A DNA stretch of 64,000 nt from Lomentospora prolificans. Lineage: Eukaryota > Ascomycota > Sordariomycetes > Microascales > Microascaceae. A program made the position numbers and the translations under genes. Where the stretch lies: NCBI GenBank assembly GCA_029532625.1, contig JARFXM010000009.1, forward strand, positions 3,906,001 through 3,970,000, in the 5' to 3' direction. The notes below the pieces were generated by a model. It saw only the letters and a list, made by a program, of their open reading frames with translations. It was not told the DNA's origin and made no database searches. Positions 46,877 to 58,034 of the stretch are shown here, piece after piece (positions within the stretch are counted from its first letter, which is position 1; every line of letters starts with the position of its first letter).

Positions 46877-48064
46877 ATGGGCTTCACCGACCTTCTTTCC
46901 GATGCTGGTCTCTCCAGTGCGTCTAGACTCCCATCCTAGTTCCACAATCGAGGCACCCAAGCTTGTCTAACTTGCCTCAGTGCTCAACAGCTGGGTGACG
47001 ACTCGCTCGTACATCGTTGGGTAAGTCGTGTCTTAATTCGACTGTCACGCCTTGCTCTTTTGCTTCCTGGAGGCATGGTGTCATTCCTTTCCTTACCCGC
47101 TGGGCTTCATGATGAGATCAATTGGTCCGTGTTTCTGAGGCAGCCTCAAGACCTGCTACTTGAACGAAACAACAAAGCACAAAGTGCAACTCTGATACCC
47201 AATCCTTTTCTGCCTTCTTCACCGAACCCTTTCGCTACTATTTACGATGTTGGCTTTATCCATAACCTGTTGTAGATCACGATATGGCGGTCGGAACATT
47301 GGCTAATGACGACATGATCAGCGATGCGCCTTCCCAGGCTGATGTCGCCTGCTACAAGGCTATTCAGTCCGCCCCTGATGCCGAGAAGTACCCTCACGCC
47401 GCCAGGTGGTACAAGCACATTGCTTCGTACGAGAGCGAGTTCTCTACCCTTCCCGGCGACGCCTCTCAGGCTTACAGCACCTACGGTCCTGAGACCAGCG
47501 AGCTTGCCGTGAACCCTGCTAAGGCTCCCGAGGGTGGCGACGATGAGGATGTCGACCTTTTCGGAAGTGACGATGAGGAGGAGGACGCTGAAGCTGCCAA
47601 GATCCGAGAGGAGCGTCTTGCTGAGTACAGGAAGAAGAAGGAGGCCAAGCCCAAGCTCGCTGCCAAGTCCATTGTCACTCTCGACGTTAAGCCTTGGGGT
47701 ATGTTAAGCCAGCCACGCCTCTTAACCCTGCTGCGCTCTCCTTCATAGTAGTCAATCTAACCACTTGTCCCTATAGATGATGAGACCGACATGGCTGCTC
47801 TCGAGGCCGCTGTCCGTTCCATTGAGAAGGATGGTCTCGTCTGGGGTGGATCCCAGCTTGTCCCTCTTGGTTTCGGTATCAAGAAGCTCCAGATCAACGT
47901 TGTCGTTGAGGACGAGAAGATCTCTATCGGCGAACTCGAGGAGGAGATCCAGGAGTTCGAAGACTACGTTCAGTCTACCGATGTTGTAAGTCAAATTGAC
48001 CTTGGATGTTTATGGCTTTACTCTAACATGACATCTACTACAGGCTGCCATGCAGAAGCTTTAA
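46877..48064 (+). CDS. EFB1: Translation elongation factor eEF1B alpha (EF-1 beta)
   Basis: The guanine-nucleotide exchange factor that reloads eEF1A with GTP. Exons 46877-46916, 46981-47020, 47322-47698, 47777-47985 and 48044-48064 encode 228 aa (yeast 206). The N-terminal GST-C-like domain reads MGFTDLLSDAGLS, then a second exon MLNSWVTTRSYIVG, and SQADVACYKAIQSAPDAEKYPHAARWYKHIASY. An acidic linker follows (EGGDDEDVDLFGSDDEEEDAEAAKIREERLAEYRKKK), typical of the casein-kinase site region. The exchange domain is KSIVTLDVKPWDDETDMAALEAAVRSI, VWGGSQLVPLGFGIKKLQINVVVEDEKISI. The last exon is 21 nt (AAMQKL stop), and Lys in this end contacts the eEF1A magnesium site in yeast. The second intron is 301 bp, long for this genome, as often in this gene. 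Confidence 0.96.
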
Positions 48065-48725
48065 AAGATGCGCGACGTTTTACGAATTGGTTTCATGAGG
48101 GTATGAAAACGAGGTATGGGTCGGCCGGGATTCGTTTTTACTCTGCAGGTTTTTATGAAGGTCCATCAAACCATGGTTGATGGGTCAAAGGGTACTGGTC
48201 TCGGATGATTCTATGCATGCATAGGGGTGGTGAACAGAATAAAAGAAGCCATACGTACCATCATGCATTTCATATTTCCCTTGTAGAACTTAGCATCACT
48301 GTCACTTTGATAAAGGTGCCCAATGACGTATCGCTCAGACTCTGTGTTCCAGTGACGTGCTTGAACACCACAGTACAATATTATATTATCGGTGCAATAT
48401 GGTCTTAATTGTTCTATTCCATTCATGCTAGACCTCACAATTCCTCCCTAATTATGATGTGATTAATGCAGTGCACATTCACAGGCAAAATATTGTGTTT
48501 GGCAGATGAAGTGAGCCTGAGTTAGGATTGTGGGGCAAAGAGGTAGATAGCGGGGTAAGGTAGCCGTGCATACATCAATGATCTATTGGCTGCTGTACCA
48601 CATGGAATATCGCAAATCTGGACACGCGCCGACCGCGACTGACCTCGCTCTTATACAACCGATTTCTTGAGCACCTTGACGATCTGCTCTAAAACAACCC
48701 CCTGATTAGCCTAGATTATATCAAA
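48065..48725. other. Intergenic between eEF1B and PSF1
   Basis: 660 bp between two + strand genes, holding the 3' end of eEF1B and the promoter of PSF1. No recognised gene; open frames 48205-48408 (+) and 48211-48438 (-) overlap each other and look random. Confidence 0.4.
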
Positions 48726-49601
48726 ATGTATGGTGATCAAGGTAATAAACTGGTATGTCGCAGAACCCTCGTTCCAATTCTCTGGGGAAATGGGCTGGCC
48801 TTTAGACCAAGAAGCACCAAAGAAAGTCTTAATACTCATGGAATCACTTCTGCACCTACTAGGTTCTTCATGCGAAACGAACGCAAAATCTCGCGCATCT
48901 GCCTCCCTATCAGACCGAGCTCGTCCGCGCCGTGACACGGGAGATAAGAGATCTCGACGATGATGTAACAGCCATTATGGAGCCGTTCCAAGGGTCCTTT
49001 GTACCTGGCGAAAACCCGGCGACTGCATGTACGTTGTTGGTAAACTATATGGCTATGAGGAGGAATAAGCGATGCCTCCTCGCGTACCACCGAACGAGGA
49101 CAGACAAGTTAGAGGAGCTAGTGTGGAAAGGCTACGACGTCGTGGATCTCTCCGGTCAACAAGTGAGGGACAAAGGAGGCGCAGCCCCTGGGAATGGGGT
49201 GGGTGATTCTGGCGCTGCAACCGGTGACGCGAGCAAGAGCAGTCTAAGCCCCCCAGAGGAAGAGTACGTGAGAGAGTACGGCGATCTTCTGGCTGCATAT
49301 AAAGGCCAATGGACCGACATCGACCTGACGGGCAGCTTGGAGCCCCCGCGGGACCTTTTCGTGGATGTGAGGGTTCTGAAGGATGCTGGAACAATAGAAA
49401 CGGAGTACGGGTAAGTACTACTTCGGACGGTGGGCGGAGGAAAGGAAGGAGGACTCGGCGAACGGAAGGAGACGAGAATGCTAACAACCTCGATTCACCG
49501 CCTTCAGGCCAATCACCTTGACGAAGAACAGCCAGCTCAACGTACGCCATGGCGATGTCGAGCGGCTGATTTCCCAGGGATACCTACAGAAGCTAAGCTG
49601 A
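48726..49601 (+). CDS. PSF1: GINS complex subunit Psf1
   Basis: A subunit of the heterotetrameric GINS, part of the CMG replicative helicase. Exons 48726-48752, 48863-49410 and 49508-49601 encode 222 aa (yeast 208). The first exon MYGDQGNKL and the second VLHAKRTQNLAHLPPYQTELVRAVTREIRDLDDDV form the conserved A-domain helices. ENPATACTLLVNYMAMRRNKRCLLAYHRTRTDKLEELVWKG is the Psf1 signature. A disordered insert (about residues 105-140, GNGVGDSGAATGDASKSS) separates it from a region including EEYVREYGDLLAAYKG and DIDLTGSLEPPRDLFVDVRVL. The last exon gives the B-domain TLTKNSQLNVRHGDVERLISQGYLQKL, which contacts Cdc45. Long introns are absent; the first intron is 110 bp. The gene is same-strand with eEF1B. 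Confidence 0.96.
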
Positions 49602-51144
49602 ACTGACGAGCAGAGTTGGTATGAAACACTCTTCGAGGAACAGCTTTTGCTATACCTCCACTACCTCGATTGGGCTCCGGGGCACCCTCCTGCTTGTGAT
49701 GGCGGATTCTACAAGGACCCCCCTCATCTCACGGCACAAGGCAGGCGACAAACCACGCCTAGATAGAGCTCCTGGGCCAGGGTAGCGGGCCGAGGTGCTA
49801 GGCACGCCGTAGCCCGCAGGATAGGGACATAACCATGCGGGGCGACCAGCGTGGCAGTAAGCGAAACTGATGGGCAGCTTATTATGCTTTATAAAAACCA
49901 GAGTCTGGAAGCATCAAGGGTATATTAATTGTCTAATATACGATGCTGATAATTTAAACAGCACTTGAGAGCATAGCTGACGTCGGCTGCGGTGTGATAA
50001 AATACATCCGATTTCCCCGAGTGATATTCGTTGCTTTTGTCTCCCCTATAAGCGTTTCTTTTTCTTTTTGGTCTTTCCCGCGAGTTCTCGTCAGCCGAAA
50101 TTTGGCTTTACTCGGTTGTTGGGATCTATCTTGAGCATCTCTTGATCACTCGATATTTAGAGCGCCTACTGTGTTATAAATTTCAATGTTGACTTGGGGG
50201 CCTAGGACGAAGTTAAAGTATCTATCCAGGACCCGCACGACTTGCTGTACATATGAACAGGCGCTCGCCGGGTGGCGTTTGTGACACTACATAACATTGA
50301 GTGCATGTGTACAATGTGACCCACAGCCAGCATGGTGCAGCCACGGCAGCTGCAACCACCATCGCGCAATCAGGATCTCGGGTCCGGAGCCGGCCTCATC
50401 TCTGGAGCTCTCCTGCACGCTTGCAAACTTAATTGACCAGTTGCTAGGGCAGATTTAAACATTCTCACTGAATGCTGCTGATATGGATCCGTCTTTTCAC
50501 TCACTTATCTCTTCTACATTGATCAATTGTTGAATTGATGGATTACCCATAACCATAGGAGGGAAAACGCCAAAACCAGGTACGGGCTTGAAGGAGAACT
50601 TTCTCAATCCTCAGCACGCAACAGTACCTGTATCCTCGCGGGGCAAAGCTGTTGGCATTTACGGCACTCGTTTCTTCAATGTGTCAGGCCATCAATTCAA
50701 TTACAAACTGGTTTACGCAAATAGCACCGCACTGCACGCCATGCAACCTGGCCCGCTTCTAGTCTAAATCAAGCTTTAACACCAGACAAGACCACATGCG
50801 CTAGCCTAGTTTCCCAAGTTTTGCCGTCGCCTTCCTCAAGCTTGGTCGTTCTCTCTCGCTCTGCTCTTTTTTTTCTTTCCCCTTTTTAAAATAAAAGAAT
50901 ATCGGTCCCTTTTGCTTTTTCCGGATACATCTGAGAATTCCTCTGCTCCAACGGCCCTGGTCGTTCAATCTCTTTGCCACCGGCACAGCTCTTTACCGCC
51001 AGCTACTACTGGAATATTACACACTGGCTATTCGTAGGGCCAATGCGATCCCTTTAGAGTGGCGAGTGCAAATTTGAGCGCTGCTGGGCTCACCCCAATT
51101 TCTCCTGAAAAAGAGTTGTAAGGATAGCAGCTCAGGACGGGAAC
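49602..51144. other. Intergenic region, 1.5 kb
   Basis: No recognised gene. AT-rich around 49880-50170. A C/T-rich tract with a run of T lies at about 50850-50890, consistent with the leader of the transporter gene that starts at 51145. Confidence 0.45.
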
Positions 51145-54100
51145 ATGTCGTCGCCGTCATTCGGCTTCTCTCTAGGAAGGAGAAGGTCCTTAAGCGACAT
51201 GACGGATAACATGCGTGGGCGGCACAGGCGAGTCGGAAGCCCTTCATCGGCGGCGACTACTACAGCAAGCACCGGTGCCTCTACAGCACAGCAACCCCTC
51301 GCCGTTGAGGAAGAGGATTTCCCAGCTTCCTTTCATGCTGGTTTCCTCGGATATCGGGACCCTGCTCGGTCCTTTGCGCAGGGGAGAAGCGTTCGACAGG
51401 ACCACGGTACGTCATTGCCCCGCCAAAACAAGGAGCCGCACCTCTCGACCACAAGACTATGTGCTTTTTCCTTTGGAAAACTTCTGGAACAAAGGCTTAT
51501 ATTACTCACTTCAACCTGCAGCTCCTCTCAACTTCACCAATCTCGCGCAGAGCGTACGCGAAGATACCGCCGAACTCGCTTCGTACGCTCTCTCGGACCG
51601 AAAACAGGACCAGGGCCTGTCTCTGACTCTCCAGCGATCCCGCTCTCCTGCTCGGTCCCCTGGTTCCCCATTGCTCGACGCCGAACGAGGCAGCCCAGTG
51701 ACGAGGGAGAGATTACGGAGATCTAGCTTCACTCAGATAGCACCAGCCTTCCAGCCCCCTGAGGCACGGGAAGCTAGCCCGCAAGATGGGCCGTCCATGC
51801 TTAGCAACTTACTGAGGGGATCACCCCACGATGCCAGTATACCGGACCACTCACCGAACGACGCGCAATATAGCCATTTAGATGACCCCTACCATGGACA
51901 GGGTGCCGAAACAGAGACGGACGACGATGATACCGACGAGAATATTGCCAACGACCGGGATGCAGGTAGTGGAGGACGTTTGGCGCGGCATCCGTCGCGG
52001 CTAGAGACAGTACCAGAGGTTGATGAAAACTCACCTCTCCTTAGCCGTTCAGGTTCGAAACAAGGTAGTATTTTCCGGGGAAGGAATGGCGTTGGTGAGA
52101 GGACAGATGTTGAGGCTCAATGGGCTGGCCAGCAGCGAAAGCCACTCAGCGATGTGAGACGACTTGGCCACCGTGTTAGCACTCGAGCATCGAAGTATTC
52201 GAGCATTGTCTTCCACCCCAGAAAGTGGGATACGCGGGCTATCTTGAGGAGTGCCGTAGTGAGGCCTGCATCCTATCTACCGGCTGTTCTAGTCGGACTA
52301 CTGCTAAACATCTTAGATGCATTGTCCTATGGTGTGTCCCTACCAGTTTCGTAGTTTATTGCCTCTCACCTTGTTTCTAACACTATAGTGATTTAGGCAT
52401 GATTCTCTTCCCTCTGGCGAACCCCATTTTCTCTCACCTTGGATCAGCCGGCATCTCTATCTTCTACGTGAGCACGATTGTGTCGCAACTGATATTCTCA
52501 AGCGGCAGCATTTTTAAAGGCGGCGTCGGCTCGGAATTGGTACGGATATCTGTAAAAGTCCCCCATGCTTCACTGCTTGCTCACTCGGTTTCCAGATTGA
52601 AGTTGTACCCTTCTTTCACAACATGGCGGAAACCATCACTATTAGAGTTGGGCGAGAAAACCCTGATGCCGTCATTGCCACGACTATTGTGTCATACGCC
52701 ATGAGTTCGATGCTGACGGGCATGGTGTTCTATTTGATGGGCAAGTTCAAGTTCGGCTACATGGTAGGCTTCATTCCAAGACACATCTTGATCGGCTGCA
52801 TCGGAGGTGTCGGCTTTTTCTTGATCGTAACGGGTTTTGAAGTGTCTGCTCGCTTGGAGGGAGGCATCGCGTACAACCTGGAAACCTTGAAGCGCCTCGC
52901 ACATCCAGAAACTCTTCCGCTTTGGATAATCCCTCTCGCCCTTGCCGTCGTCTTGTTCTATGGCCAGTCTAGAATCACGTCAAAGTATTTCCTCCCATTC
53001 TACATCATCGCCATCCCGATCTTATTTTACCTATGCATCCTGGCCCTGCGCGGGGTCGAACTTGACAGCCTACGGGGGGCTGGCTGGATATTCGAAGGGC
53101 CTCCACCTGGGGAGCCGTGGTGGTACTTTTATACCCTCTACAGTAGGTTTCGCTTCTTTCAGGACCCCAGAAAGCATAGGGTCTTTCCCTGTCTAACTTA
53201 TTTCCACCAGAATTCAACCTGGTCCGCTGGGATGCCGTCATAGAGACTATTCCGGCCATGTTTGCGCTCACATTCTTTGGTATCTTGCACGTCCCCATCA
53301 ACGTGCCTGCCCTCTCTCTCAACACCGGGGAAGATAATGCGGATCTAGATCGGGAGCTCAGGTTGCACGGGTACTCCAACTTCCTCTCCGGTTGTGCAGG
53401 GAGCATCCAAAACTACCTCGTCTACGCTAATACCATGTTCTTCATGCGATCGGGTGGGGATTCACGCTTGGCAGGCGTTATGCTTGCAGGATTCACCTTC
53501 CTGGTCATGACCGTAGGGCCATCAACCATTCATTTCATTCCGGTCATGATGGTCGGCACACTGATCTTTGATTTGGGTTTCGAGCTTCTTTTTGAGGCGG
53601 TGTGGCTGCCCAGGAAGAAGCTCAAGGTCGGGGAATACATCACGGTAAGCGGTGGCGACTCTAGGTACTACCCTGTGGCATTCTGGAAGAAAATTCTAAC
53701 CAGTTACGGTGCGCTAGGTTATCGTGATAGTCCTTGTCATGGGAGTATACGACTTCGTGGTCGGTATCGGGATTGGTATCCTGCTCGCCTTTGTCACCCT
53801 CATCATGCAGACGGCGGCAATCCCGGCTGTAAGAGCTGCGTACTCCGGTGAGGTTGTCACGTCGACAGTTAGGCGCAACCCGTCGCAGAGCCATTACCTC
53901 AAGGATGTTGGAAGGCAAATCTTCATCGTTAAGCTTACGGGCTACTTATTCTTTGGCACTATTGTCAGCGTGGAAGAGAGAATTAGAAATCTCATCGATG
54001 ACAGGACGTTCTCAGAGTGCCCTATTCGATTTCTCGTCATCGACCTGTGGCATGTTACAGGTCTGGACTACTCGGCAGGCGAGGCGTTCAACAGGATTAG

Positions 54101-54929
54101 TCGTATCCTTGACAAGAAGGGGGTGGTCCTTATTCTCAGCGGAGTTGAGGGTGAGAGTAAGCTGGGCAGGAACCTGAGGGCGGTCGGTGTAGGAAGAAAT
54201 GGAATCGAAGTGACGATGCTGCCGGATCTCAACTCGGCTCTCGAGAGCTGTGAGAATGAGCTGTTGAAGACGTATTATGCCAGCCAGGAAGCGCGTAGTA
54301 GCGCAAGTTCCCACCATGGGCCTTCGGCAAATCTCGAGGTACCCGTCGTACCTCCACTGGGGGGAGTGTCACTGACGGGGCCATCTCTGTCGGCCTCGCC
54401 TCGTGGCGCGCTTCTCCGCGAGGCTGCCCAAAAGGCACTCGAAGAAGCGGACACGGTGCGACCGGCGAAGTGGCAAGGTTTCAAAGAGCCACTGCGACTG
54501 ATGTTGCAAATCTTCCAGGGACTCAGCGAAAAGAACGAAGACTTTTGGTTCCGAGCCACTCCATACTTTACCAAGCTAGAGTACCCCGCGGGGGCAGTCC
54601 TCTTCCGGCGCGGCGAACCGGCGAGGGGATTCTACCTCGTAGAGCAGGGTGTTCTCCGAGCCGAATACGACTTGCCGCAGGGGTGGCTTTGCGAGAGCAT
54701 CGTGGCAGGGACAACGTGCGGAGATTTGCCCTTCTTTTCAGAAACGCGGCGGACGGCAACAGTCACGGTGGAGCTCGGTAGCACGCTCTGGTTCATGGAC
54801 GCAGACGGGTGGGCCAAGATGCAGCGCGAGGAGCCAGAGGTGGCCTGGGAGCTCCAAAGGATGGCACTGAAGCTCACGAGTCAGCATATGACGCTCGTGA
54901 CGTCCTACATTCTAACAATGGCGGGTTAA
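51145..54929 (+). CDS. VSB1: Vsb1-like SulP-family vacuolar transporter with STAS and cNMP-like domains
   Basis: Six exons (51145-51406, 51522-52331, 52397-52539, 52596-53142, 53211-53644, 53718-54929) encode 1135 aa, similar in layout to yeast Ygr125w/Vsb1 (1036), a vacuolar membrane protein needed for basic amino acid storage. A disordered, Ser/Arg-rich N-terminus of about 340 residues includes ENSPLLSRSGS, a candidate acidic dileucine vacuolar-sorting signal. About ten to twelve membrane segments follow from about residue 365 to 770 (PAVLVGLLLNILDALSYGMILFPLA, GFIPRHILIGCIGGVGFFLIVTGFEV, FALTFFGILHVPINVPALSL). A STAS domain follows (about 807-880, RFLVIDLWHVTGLDYSAGEAFNRI). A cyclic-nucleotide-binding-like domain lies at about 1010-1120 (YPAGAVLFRRGEPARGFYLVEQGVL). 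The exact substrate here is inferred from yeast. Confidence 0.92.
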
Positions 54930-55970
54930 AGAAGACGGCCAGTCAAGGCTTTTCCCATTCTTTTTTCTTTTCCCCTTTCACTTTCGGCAACAGCGTCCCC
55001 CGAGCTATTTCTCTTTTTTCTTTTTAGTGTAGACGTGGATGCAGACAATCTGGGGTGCATAGCCAGCGCGCAATTGATTGCGGGTTGTAAGTGACGAGCT
55101 ATTTTTCTAAAAACATTTGACGCTTAGGTTCTCTTTGGACAGCTTCCGGTCTTTTGTTATAAGTATGGATCCGTAAAGCTAGGCAGACTAGGTTGAATGA
55201 GCTGAGGGTGGCGTGCCTCATTGTCGTCAATGGATCCATCTACCAGCCATGGGGAAGAGCTAGAACACGACTTAAGTCGGTGGTGGAGAAGACAGCATCT
55301 GGTTGTACAGTACATTGCCAGTAGCGGAAACCATCGAGCTGGAGGAGAGATAGAGTTTGAAGCCAACGTCGAAATGGATCAATTGGATGGAGAGGCCGGA
55401 GTTGGTGTTATGGCGGCTGTATCCACCATCTACTAACTAGTCTGTCTCGTTCCCGTCTCAGAGACGTTGCGGAGGCGTCAGCCTTTTTGTGGAACTTTTA
55501 CCATTAGCTGGAATAGTTGGTGTTCTGGAAGAATTCGAGGATCCGCCGCCAAAGTCGGGGTGTTTTGAGTGGCAGAGAGTCTGCCGGATTATCCCTTTTC
55601 GCCACTCGGGATTGCAAATCAATTATCTAGCAGAACAAAGAGGCATGGGCGTAAAAAGTGACGTGCCGCGCCGCGCCGCTCCATTTGTGGGTACAGCGAA
55701 GCAAGATCCTCAGGGCACAAAATAAGAGTCACGAGAATAATACAACCTTCCCTTTTTCAATCTCTGAACCCTCTCTCCCCGTACAGTAGTCCATACATAA
55801 CTCAAGAGCTGGCGACCCAGGCACTGGACTCGGACAAAACAATAAGAAGCACCGGTTAGAGTTTGCTCGGCCGGGTTGGGGTAGAACGGCATCCTGTGGG
55901 CTTTGGCGCCGACCGGAAAGATTAGGCTGGCGGAGAGGGATCTTGAGGGAAATACGAGTTCTTCTGAATC
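54930..55970. other. Intergenic, 1.04 kb
   Basis: Between the transporter and the STK19-like gene, both +. T/C-rich tracts occur at 54955-55025, as in a 3' untranslated region. Open frames at 55221-55436 and 55489-55725 look random. No gene assigned. Confidence 0.4.
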
Positions 55971-57185
55971 ATGTCACGGAACCTTCGCTCCATCCTGGGC
56001 TTTTCCAACCGTGTCAAAAAATCTCCCGCAAAACCGAGGGCGAGCACCCGGAGCCCCCGCGCCTCGCCCAGCAAGCGGCGCGGAGGCATCGCGCAAGATG
56101 GCCCCGCACGAGACGCGGACGACGCCGGCGACGGAGACGAAGGCGAGGAGGAAGAGGATTTCTTCTTCCAAGACAGGCTGGAGGACGTGGGCCTCGTGCG
56201 CGTGTTAGTGACGGACCTCCACCTCCGCGACGTGGTGCAGGCCATGCGGTATATCCGCGGCGGCATGTGGACGGCGATGCCGGAGCGCGCGGCCGGCATG
56301 AACTCGACGCGTATAACGGAGGTGCTCAACTACCGCAGGAGGATGCCGCCGGTTGTGACATTGGCGCATCTGCAGGCGGTGCTTGCGTCGCCTACGGCCG
56401 TGGAGAGAGAGGTTGCTGAACTGCTCGCGAAGGGCATCGTGAGAAGGGTCGTGGTCCGCGGGAGGAGCGAAGCCCTCATCGAGGTGGGCGACTTGGTGGC
56501 GATTGCTGAGGAGGCGGACGGGATCGGAGCGGCGACCAAGAAGGCGTATGTGGCTTTCGTGAAAGGGGAGGAGGGCGTCGCGGAAATGGACAGGGAGCAA
56601 GTGGATGAGCTGGTCAGGGCCGGGTTCCTGACGTCTTCGGCTACGAGGATACATGGAGCTGTGACGGGGAGTGGCAGTGGTGGACAGCCCAGCCGTGGAC
56701 TCTTGGGCTCCACCATGTCGCTAGAGCATGTCGCAAAGGCGCCCACGGGAAGCCTCGAGGCGGTGGGAGGTGGCGCCGTCAACATGGTCACTGGCAAGGG
56801 CATGCCAACCTCTACGCCGATGCCCTCATCTCTACGACGCCCGGTATCGGCCGAGCATCTAACAATCTCAATCCCGGGCCACGGCACGTTTCTCAAATTG
56901 CACAAGGCGGCGCTAGAGCACCTCGTAGCGCTCCTGGAGAAGCGCTCGGCATACCGCGAGATGCCCGAGTCGGTGCTCCGCGAGGCCTGGGACGGCGGGC
57001 TGGCCGCCACCAAAGGCGCCAAGAGGGCGAGGGGCGAATTCTCCGGCGTGCTCCCGGGCAAGACCAAAAAGTGGAGGGACTTTTGGGGCCTGAGGTTCGA
57101 GTGGGTTCTCGAGGAGGCTATCGGCGCTGGGGTGGTAGAGCTCTTCGAGACGGGGAGCGTGGGTCGTGGCGTGAGGGCCGTGTAG
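55971..57185 (+). CDS. STK19: STK19-family winged-helix protein
   Basis: A single-exon gene of 404 aa. The C-terminal block PGHGTFLKLHKAALEHLVALLEKRSAYREMPESVLREAWDGGL (from about residue 302), followed by FWGLRFEWVLEEAIGAGVVELFETGSVGRGVRA, matches the Stk19 family. That human protein was once called a kinase but is now regarded as a nucleic-acid-binding winged-helix protein of transcription-coupled repair. The N-terminal 60 residues are basic then acidic (RSPRASPSKRRGGIAQDG, DAGDGDEGEEEED), and no kinase motifs are present. The middle has winged-helix-like stretches (HLQAVLASPTAVEREVAELLAKGIVRRVVVRG, DREQVDELVRAGFL). A Gly/Ser/Thr-rich linker (about 235-290) interrupts it. The ATG at 55971 is in ATC-ATG-TC context and no upstream in-frame ATG is near. 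GC-rich coding sequence. Family assignment is by motif; function by homology. Confidence 0.8.
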   Translation: MSRNLRSILGFSNRVKKSPAKPRASTRSPRASPSKRRGGIAQDGPARDADDAGDGDEGEEEEDFFFQDRLEDVGLVRVLVTDLHLRDVVQAMRYIRGGMWTAMPERAAGMNSTRITEVLNYRRRMPPVVTLAHLQAVLASPTAVEREVAELLAKGIVRRVVVRGRSEALIEVGDLVAIAEEADGIGAATKKAYVAFVKGEEGVAEMDREQVDELVRAGFLTSSATRIHGAVTGSGSGGQPSRGLLGSTMSLEHVAKAPTGSLEAVGGGAVNMVTGKGMPTSTPMPSSLRRPVSAEHLTISIPGHGTFLKLHKAALEHLVALLEKRSAYREMPESVLREAWDGGLAATKGAKRARGEFSGVLPGKTKKWRDFWGLRFEWVLEEAIGAGVVELFETGSVGRGVRAV

Positions 57186-57954
57186 TCCAAGGGTCTTCTG
57201 GAAGGAATGGATTGATCATCTCTTGATGTGATTCTAGCATTGTAATGCACGGCGTCAACGGCTGCAATGGGGTTGGCTAGATCATGCGATTTTCATGGCG
57301 TTTAACAAGCTTTTGGATATTCAAACTTTTGAGCGCGCATCTTACAGCCGTCTCTGCTGGAAGCGGGCGACGATACACAAGCATCTAGCTCATAGGAAAC
57401 GAAACACATGATCGTAACAGTATCGTCAACCAAACGCATCGATCAATAGCGCGATATCGGCAAAGACAGGTAGTCCTCCGGCCGATCATCCACGACAAAC
57501 CTCTTGACACATCCCGATATCTGCAGCCCATGACGCCGGACAAAGGGGCCTCGGGGCTCACAGCCGCGCGATCAGACCGGCAGCTGGTCTCTACACCCTG
57601 ACAAATATGATGTTCCCGAGCGGCCTTTTGCGCCCGCGCCGAGTTGCGGCTCGGTCAATTCCTTGCTTTTTGGCCCTTTGTTCAAGATGTGTGTCAAGAT
57701 ATTATTACCCCTTGCGCTCTTCCGCGGCGCTCGATCATTCCTCCGGCCCTTGAGCCGCCCCGCACTCGCCGCATCTCGAGGCCTCTTCCCTGTACAGAAG
57801 GGGGATGGAGCGTTTCCCGTTCCAAGTCTGATACCAGCTATTGTCATGGAATGCAAAGAAGCACAACTTTGGACCAAAACATCTTGGATATGGGGGTTTA
57901 AACCCCCAAGCTCAGATGGCCAGATCAAAAATGCGAAGCAGCGGTCCGAAAGTT

Positions 57955-58034
57955 CTTTATTTTTTTATTTTCTCTTAAATTTATTTTTACTTATTTATTT
58001 ATCTAATTTAATTTAATCTATAATTTTTTTAAGT
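57955..58034. repeat. AT-rich low-complexity tract
   Basis: An 80-bp stretch dominated by T and A (TTTATTT, TTATTTATTTATC, AATTTAATTTAAT), very different from its GC-balanced surroundings, about 770 bp past the STK19-like gene. It may be a scar of an old insertion or a replication-associated easily melted tract; nothing identifies it further. Confidence 0.8.

Noticed and set aside
56330..57250. 306-codon minus-strand frame opposite the STK19-like gene
   Set aside because: The + strand frame carries conserved Stk19 motifs; the minus frame is a GC-bias shadow.
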